From JBOCEF01 sp047610385 (lineage in GTDB: Bacteria; Pseudomonadota; Alphaproteobacteria; Rhodobacterales; Rhodobacteraceae): DNA of 64,000 nucleotides. The notes under the pieces were generated by a model. That model did not search any database. It saw only the letters and a program-made list of their open reading frames with translations, and was not told the DNA's origin. Both the position numbers and the translations under genes were made by a program. Location of the stretch: positions 1 to 64,000 of the forward strand of contig JBLGAC010000002.1 in assembly GCA_047610385.1 (NCBI GenBank). The letters run 5' to 3'. Of this stretch, positions 59,209-64,000 are shown one piece after another; the stretch's first letter is position 1, and every line of letters begins with the position of its first letter.

Positions 59209-61074
59209 TCATGCTGCGGTCTCCTCCGGCGGGGGTCCGGTTTGGGCGCTGGGTTGCAGTTCAACGGTGAAGATCGCGCCGCCATTGGCGCGGTTCTCGC
59301 CGCGGATGCGCCCGCCAAAGCTTTGGACGATGCCGTAGGAAATGGAAAGCCCCAGCCCGGTGCCCTGGCCCACGGGTTTGGTGGTGAAAAACGGGTCGAA
59401 CAGGCGGCCCTCAGTGCCTTCGGCCAGGCCCGGGCCGCTGTCGGCCACGGTCAGACGCACCGGGTCGCCCAGCTCAATCGCCAGCGACACTGCGCGCGCA
59501 TTCCTCGGCTGGTCCGCCATGGCGTCAAGCGCGTTGCCCACAAGGTTCATCACCACCTGCTGCAGGCGCACCGCACCGCCGCGCACCATCACCGGGGTTG
59601 TGGGCGGGTCCCATGCGATCGTGGCCCCGGTTTCGTCGATCTTGGGGGCCAGCAGCGCCAGCGCGTCTGATGTCACCCGATCCAGCGCGACATCCGCGGC
59701 GGGCTCGCCCTCTTTGCGGGCAAAGGCGCGCAGGTTGCGGATGATCCGGTCCATGCGCACCGTCAGGTCGGCGATGCGCGACAGGTTGGCCGACGCGTCG
59801 GTTTCGCGCCCGCGGGCCAGCAGAACCCGCGCATTGTCGGCAAAGCTGCGGATCGCGGTCAACGGCTGGTTCAGTTCATGCGAGATGCCCGCCGACATCT
59901 GGCCAAGCGCGGACAGCTTGCCCGCCTGCACCAGATCGTCCTGGGCGCGGCGCAGGGCGGCCTCAGCGGTGCGGCGCTCTGTGATCTCAGCCTCAAGGGC
60001 AACGTTCAGCGCGGTCAGATCTTGGGTGCGTTCGCTGACCCGGACCTCCAGCGCCGTGTTCGCATTGGCCTTGATCGTCAGCTGGGCGCGCAGCGCGTCG
60101 CGCCGTTGCAGCATCAAAAGCGCAAGCGCCCCGAACGCGAACATCGCGGCACCCGCCGCAAGCCCGGCATTCTGCGCACGCGAAATGGTCGGGCGCGCGT
60201 CCACCAGCGCAAAGCCGGTCAAACCCAGGCGCGGTTGGTCTGCGCGCGACAAGATCGCCCGTGGAGATGGTGCGCCAAGCGCCTCCCACCCCGGGCTGTC
60301 AAGGCGCAGCACCCCGCTGCCCCCACCGTCCCAGGCCGGAGCATCGGTCATGCGCGGCAGGGGCGCGATGGTGCGGTCGGGATAGCGTCGGCTGCTTTCG
60401 ATCCGGGCCTGCGCGGCGGGGGAAAGCGGGTCCAGCGACCGCAGAACCATGCCGCGGCGGTTGGCCACGAACACCACGCCGTCAGGATCGGCGAAATACA
60501 CCAGCCCGCCTTCTTCGCGCCACGCGTCTTCAACCGCGTCCATGTCGACTTTCACCGCCACCACGCCGACGGTGTCACCGTTCAGGCGCAGTGGCCCGGC
60601 AAAATACCAGCCGCGCTGCATTGATGTGGTGCCAAGCGCAAAATACGCCCCCAGCCCGCCATCCATCGCGCGCTGGAAATACGGGCGAAAGGCAAAGTTG
60701 CGCCCGATGAAGGTCTGCTCTGACGCCCAGTTCGATGCGGCGACCGTCGTCCCGTCGCGGTTCATCACATAGATATCAAGCGCGCCTGTCACATCGGCGA
60801 TCCGTTCCAGCAACGCGTTGGCGTCAGCGGTGCGCGCAATGTCCGGTGCGGCCACCGTCAGCGCCAGCGGCGCGGCGTCAGCCAGCACCCGCGGCAACTG
60901 GCGAAAGCGCGCAAGCTGGCCATCCAGCCGGTCCGCCGCGGCAGACAGCTTGACGGCGCTTTGGGTTTCAAGCCGGTGCAGGCCGTCGGTGATCCCGGCG
61001 TGCCAGGCCGTTCCCCCCGCCAGAACGGGCAGGACCAGAAGGGCGAGGGCGTAGAAGACGACGTTCATGCGCAT
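59209..61074 (-). CDS. dctB: C4-dicarboxylate sensor histidine kinase
   Basis: Inner-membrane sensor of 621 residues. The first transmembrane helix is at about 4-22, and a periplasmic double-PDC ligand domain follows (about 25-290, with YVMNRDGTTVAASNW and FAPYF-like FRPYFQRAM segments). A second helix lies near 300-320. A coiled linker then leads to the HisKA domain. The phospho-accepting histidine is about H399 in ISHELNQPLTAIRSFADNARVLL, a DctB hallmark. The ATPase domain shows N-, G1- and G2-box sequence (VVMNLVGNALDAM, VADSGPGL, GTGLGLSISYG). It detects external dicarboxylates and phosphorylates DctD. The start may be 61074 or 61068. Confidence 0.93.
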   Translation of the reverse strand: MRMNVVFYALALLVLPVLAGGTAWHAGITDGLHRLETQSAVKLSAAADRLDGQLARFRQLPRVLADAAPLALTVAAPDIARTADANALLERIADVTGALDIYVMNRDGTTVAASNWASEQTFIGRNFAFRPYFQRAMDGGLGAYFALGTTSMQRGWYFAGPLRLNGDTVGVVAVKVDMDAVEDAWREEGGLVYFADPDGVVFVANRRGMVLRSLDPLSPAAQARIESSRRYPDRTIAPLPRMTDAPAWDGGGSGVLRLDSPGWEALGAPSPRAILSRADQPRLGLTGFALVDARPTISRAQNAGLAAGAAMFAFGALALLMLQRRDALRAQLTIKANANTALEVRVSERTQDLTALNVALEAEITERRTAEAALRRAQDDLVQAGKLSALGQMSAGISHELNQPLTAIRSFADNARVLLARGRETDASANLSRIADLTVRMDRIIRNLRAFARKEGEPAADVALDRVTSDALALLAPKIDETGATIAWDPPTTPVMVRGGAVRLQQVVMNLVGNALDAMADQPRNARAVSLAIELGDPVRLTVADSGPGLAEGTEGRLFDPFFTTKPVGQGTGLGLSISYGIVQSFGGRIRGENRANGGAIFTVELQPSAQTGPPPEETAA

Positions 61075-61114
61075 GGCGCATCCTGTTTTGGGAACCACAG
61101 CCTTAAGGCGGGGG

Positions 61115-61882
61115 TTACCTGACCGCGGGGCAGGCGGTCCAATCGCGCAGGGCGTCAAGCGTGACATGCCCGAACCGGCCGGGATCGCCGCGCAGCACAT
61201 CAAAGGGTTGGCCCGGGTCGCCCAGATCTGACAGCACGATGGCCGCGCCGTCCAGATCTGCGGCGCGCGTGCCGCGGCCCGGGCAGGCGATCACGGCCAG
61301 ACCGGCGGCGCGCGCGGCGGCCAGGCCGCGGGGGTTGTCTTCGATCGCAGCCGCATCCTGTGGCGCGACCCCGAGGCGCGCGCAGGCCGCGGCGTAGCCT
61401 TGCGGGTCGGGTTTGTGGGCGGTCACGTCCTCGCCGGTGATGACGGTGCCGAACCACTCCAGCGCCTCAAAGCCCATGGCATTTAGAATCAGTGCTTCGA
61501 AATTCTGGCGGCTCGACGTCGTGCACACCCCCAGCGCGATTCCCTGAGAGCGCGCCTCATGGATCAGGCGCCGGATGCCGGGACGCAGTGGCAGGCCTTC
61601 GTTTTCCAGCGCGCGCAGGTAAATCTCAGACTTTGCGGCATGCAGTGCGGTCAGCATGCCTTCGTTCTCAGCCCATGCCAGATCGCGGGGGCGGTGCGCC
61701 TCTACCCAGACGCGGATGCGCGCCAGCCCGCCTTCGACGACCAGCAGATCATCATAGGCCGCATCGTCCCAATGCCAGTCCAGACCGGCCTGCGCAAAGG
61801 CGCGGTTGAACGCACGCAGGTGCAGGGATTCGGTGTCGGCGATGGTGCCGTCCACGTCGAAAATGATGGCGCGAAGCGTCAT
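61115..61882 (-). CDS. HAD-family hydrolase, CbbY-like
   Basis: Phosphatase/phosphomutase-type HAD protein of 255 residues. Motif I is IIFDVDGTIADTES (D9, D11); the helical cap follows (about 18-90). Motif II is in GVCTTSSRQNF, motif III lysine in AHKPDPQGY and motif IV in AAIEDNPRGLAAARAAG. The overall pattern is close to CbbY, which degrades xylulose-1,5-bisphosphate in Calvin-cycle bacteria. No Rubisco gene is near, and the name is given only as similarity. The ATG at 61882 has GGGAGA upstream. It lies 40 bases upstream of dctB on the same strand; co-transcription is possible. Confidence 0.85.
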   Translation of the reverse strand: MTLRAIIFDVDGTIADTESLHLRAFNRAFAQAGLDWHWDDAAYDDLLVVEGGLARIRVWVEAHRPRDLAWAENEGMLTALHAAKSEIYLRALENEGLPLRPGIRRLIHEARSQGIALGVCTTSSRQNFEALILNAMGFEALEWFGTVITGEDVTAHKPDPQGYAAACARLGVAPQDAAAIEDNPRGLAAARAAGLAVIACPGRGTRAADLDGAAIVLSDLGDPGQPFDVLRGDPGRFGHVTLDALRDWTACPAVR

Positions 61883-62405
61883 TCGTCGTCTCCCGACAAT
61901 AGGTTGCATGCATCGCGCCCCGGTGGGGGCGCGTCTGGTGGGGCGGAAAAATGGCCCCTCTCCGCAGGTGACTGTCCTGCGGCATGGCTGCGGCGCGGCA
62001 CTCCCGGCGGTTCTTGCCCGGGGGCGTTGCAGGTCCGGCATGGGGTCTGCCATTGCTGCGGCGCGTGGGCGCATTATAGCGACCCGAGCGTTCTTCGTCA
62101 TCCGTTACGATCAGTCGATTTCGGGTCGTCCAGCGAAATGATGTTTCGCAGATGGGACCATGCGCCGCATCCTTCTTGCGCGGTGCCCAAGGCAGATAAG
62201 GCGCGTAATTGCCGCTCGCACAACGCGCGCGGTGGACATGCGGCGTTGACGCGTCATTATCGGCCCGGACAACCGCCCGGAGCGCGGCGCCGGCCCCCAT
62301 ACCGGCGGCGCGCTCAGGTTTTATGCGTAAGGGGGCGCAGTCCCTCTCCGCGACAGGATCACAACGGCCGCGATGGCCGGAACGAAAAGAAGGAGGAGGG
62401 CTCAG
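61883..62405. other. Intergenic region upstream of pntAB
   Basis: About 520 bp between divergent genes. No gene is supportable. A possible promoter for pntA has TGGACA and CATTAT separated by 16 bases (about 62231-62258), but the match is modest. The pntA ribosome-binding site is GGAGGAGGG immediately before the ATG. No riboswitch structure was recognised. Confidence 0.45.
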
Positions 62406-63974
62406 ATGAAGATCGGCGCCCCTAAGGAGCGTTTTGAGGGCGAGCAGCGCGTCGCGCTGACCCCCGAAAGCGCCCAGAGGCTGAACAAGCTCGGCTATGA
62501 CTGCGTGATCGAGAGCGGGGCCGGCATCGGCGCCGGGTTCTCCGATGATGCGTATCGCGCGGCAGGCGTCGAAGTCGCCTTGGACGAGGCGGCCCTGTGG
62601 GACGCCGCGGACGTGATCGCCGCCGTGCGCGCGCCGACGCTGGACCAGCTTGCTGCCGCCCCGGATGGCAAGATCCTGGTGTCGTTTATCTGGCCCGCCC
62701 AGAACGAAGAGCTGCTGGCCAAGCTGAACGCCAAGAACATGTCCGTGCTGGCCATGGACATGGTGCCGCGCATCAGCCGCGCGCAGAAAATGGACGCGCT
62801 GTCGTCCATGGCCAACATCGCAGGCTATCGCGCGGTGATCGAGGCGGGCGCCAATTTCGGCCGTTTCTTCACCGGCCAGATCACCGCGGCGGGCAAAGTG
62901 CCCCCGGCCAAGGTGCTGGTTGTCGGCGCTGGCGTTGCAGGTTTGGCGGCCATCGGCACGTCAACCTCGCTGGGTGCCATCACCTATGCGTTCGACGTTC
63001 GCCCCGAAGTGGCTGAGCAGATCGAAAGCATGGGCGCTGAGTTCGTGTATCTCGATTTCAAAGAAGCGGCCCAAGACGGCGCGGCGACCGGTGGCTATGC
63101 GGCCCCGTCTTCGCCTGAGTTCCGGGAAAAGCAGCTGGCCAAGTTCCTTGAGCTTGCGCCCGACATCGACATCGTCATCACCACTGCCCTGATCCCCGGT
63201 CGGCCTGCGCCGAAACTGTGGACCAAGGAAATGGTCGCGCTGATGAAGCCCGGCTCTGTGATCGTTGACCTAGCGGCAGAGCGTGGCGGCAACTGCGATC
63301 TGACCGTGCCCGACGAAAAGATCGTGACCGACAACGGCGTGACCGTGGTCGGCTACACTGATTTCCCATCGCGGATGGCGGCGCAGTCCTCAACGCTGTA
63401 CGCCACCAACATCCGCCACATGATGGACGACCTGACCCCTGAAAAGGACGGGACGCCCTTCGTGAACATGGAAGACGACGTGATCCGCGGCGCGCTGGCG
63501 TGCCATGCGGGCGCGATCACCTTCCCGCCGCCCCCGCCCAAGATCAAGGCGATCGCGGCCCAGAAGCCCAAGGCGCCCGAAAAGACGCCTGAGGAAAAGA
63601 AGGCCGCGGCCTTTGCGGCGGAAAAAGCTGCCGGGCGCAGCCAGGTGAAACTGCTGATCCTCGGCACCATCGTGATGCTGCTGATCGGGTCGGTCGCGCC
63701 TGAATCGTTCATGCAGCACCTTATCGTGTTTGCCTTGTCGTGCTTTGTCGGCTTCCAGGTGATCTGGAAGGTCAGCCATTCGCTGCACACGCCGCTGATG
63801 GCGGTGACCAACGCGATTTCGGGCATCGTCGTCGTCGGCGCGCTGCTGCAGATCGGGTCGGGCAGCGGCATCGTCACGGTGCTGGCCACCATTTCCGTGC
63901 TGATCGCCACGATCAACATCGTCGGCGGCTTCATGGTCACGCGGCGCATGCTCGCCATGTTCCAAAAAAGCTGA
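62406..63974 (+). CDS. pntA: NAD(P) transhydrogenase, alpha subunit
   Basis: Proton-pumping transhydrogenase subunit of 522 residues. Domain I (1 to about 380) binds NAD(H). It starts with MKIGAPKERFEGEQRVALTPES and contains the Rossmann segment VVGAGVAGLAAIGTSTSLGA and the YTDFPSRMAAQSSTLYATN mobile loop. A Pro/Lys/Ala-rich linker (about 385-415) leads to three or four transmembrane helices of the fused alpha C-terminus. So this is the single-subunit PntA form rather than the split PntAA/PntAB of many alphaproteobacteria. With PntB it makes NADPH using the proton gradient. Start at 62406 is preceded by GGAGGAGGG. Confidence 0.96.
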   Translation: MKIGAPKERFEGEQRVALTPESAQRLNKLGYDCVIESGAGIGAGFSDDAYRAAGVEVALDEAALWDAADVIAAVRAPTLDQLAAAPDGKILVSFIWPAQNEELLAKLNAKNMSVLAMDMVPRISRAQKMDALSSMANIAGYRAVIEAGANFGRFFTGQITAAGKVPPAKVLVVGAGVAGLAAIGTSTSLGAITYAFDVRPEVAEQIESMGAEFVYLDFKEAAQDGAATGGYAAPSSPEFREKQLAKFLELAPDIDIVITTALIPGRPAPKLWTKEMVALMKPGSVIVDLAAERGGNCDLTVPDEKIVTDNGVTVVGYTDFPSRMAAQSSTLYATNIRHMMDDLTPEKDGTPFVNMEDDVIRGALACHAGAITFPPPPPKIKAIAAQKPKAPEKTPEEKKAAAFAAEKAAGRSQVKLLILGTIVMLLIGSVAPESFMQHLIVFALSCFVGFQVIWKVSHSLHTPLMAVTNAISGIVVVGALLQIGSGSGIVTVLATISVLIATINIVGGFMVTRRMLAMFQKS

Positions 63975-63987
63975 GGGGAACATAATC

Positions 63988-64000
63988 ATGAGCATCGGAC
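63988..64000 (+). CDS. pntB: NAD(P) transhydrogenase, beta subunit (first codons only)
   Basis: Only ATG-AGC-ATC-GGA lies in the window. A GAGGGGAA ribosome-binding site precedes it, 13 bases after the pntA stop. Identity rests on the conserved pntA-pntB order, not on sequence. Confidence 0.6.

Noticed and set aside
56910..59270. 786-codon forward open frame across dctP and dctD
   Set aside because: Antisense to two well-identified genes, crosses their regulatory gap and has no recognisable domain.
1..64000. CRISPR arrays, tRNA/rRNA genes, insertion sequences, phage genes
   Set aside because: No spaced direct-repeat array, cloverleaf-like sequence, transposase or phage structural motif was found in any gap or gene.

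Overview
The window is GC-rich (roughly two thirds G+C by eye), densely packed chromosomal DNA with many ATGA/GTGA start-stop overlaps. It looks like a member of the Rhodobacterales (Roseobacter/Paracoccaceae type). The signs are a 6S RNA directly upstream of a 5-formyltetrahydrofolate cyclo-ligase gene, a Zur/Znu locus with alphaproteobacterial-type Zur boxes, a divergent putR-putA pair, a VPLPA-CTERM protein, a dctBD-controlled TRAP transporter and a pntAB operon. I found no tRNA, rRNA, CRISPR array, insertion sequence or prophage. The genus cannot be fixed from the sequence alone.

Layout. 1-4.6 kb: cut-off SDR dehydrogenase, acyl-CoA synthetase, voltage-gated K+ channel, then a reverse-strand pair made of an NrtR-like regulator and a YfbR-like HD hydrolase. 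5-12.9 kb: ahcY, then a beta-oxidation operon (FadB, thiolase, two acyl-CoA dehydrogenases) ending at a strong terminator. 12.9-15.2 kb: 6S RNA, cyclo-ligase, an orphan Tat-exported solute-binding protein and an AT-rich gap. 15.2-20 kb: YhaN-like SMC ATPase and YhaO-like nuclease. 20-23.1 kb: znuA facing zur-znuC-znuB across two Zur boxes.

23.1-33.8 kb is a surface-polysaccharide region: a pyruvyl transferase, a phosphomannomutase/phosphoglucomutase, a mannose-1-phosphate guanylyltransferase, two consecutive large proteins that each fuse a GT2 glycosyltransferase to a sulfotransferase-like domain, and a stand-alone GT2. 33.9-40.4 kb: SelO translationally coupled to a DsbA-like protein, an XRE regulator, a peptidoglycan-binding lipoprotein beside a caspase/Sel1 protein, and PutR. 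40.5-44.5 kb: PutA and an SMR efflux protein. 44.5-51.2 kb is a second polysaccharide region. One reverse-strand operon carries an export protein, an outer-membrane barrel and rfbC-rfbB-rfbD-rfbA, and it faces a sugar-phosphate transferase that would start the lipid-linked glycan.

51.3-53.6 kb: S-formylglutathione hydrolase, phosphoglycolate phosphatase and the VPLPA-CTERM protein. 53.7-61.9 kb: a complete dicarboxylate-type TRAP system (dctM, dctQ, dctP) with its DctB/DctD two-component regulators. A sigma-54 promoter and two upstream activator palindromes lie exactly three helical turns apart in front of dctP. 62.4 kb to the end: pntA and the first codons of pntB.

Taken together the genes suggest a marine heterotroph that imports dicarboxylates, oxidises fatty acids and proline, and makes a charged (pyruvylated and perhaps sulfated) rhamnose/mannose-containing surface glycan. 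The sulfated-glycan part is inference. The most unusual items are the tandem GT2-sulfotransferase fusions and the identical 12-bp palindromes placed just ahead of znuA and znuB.
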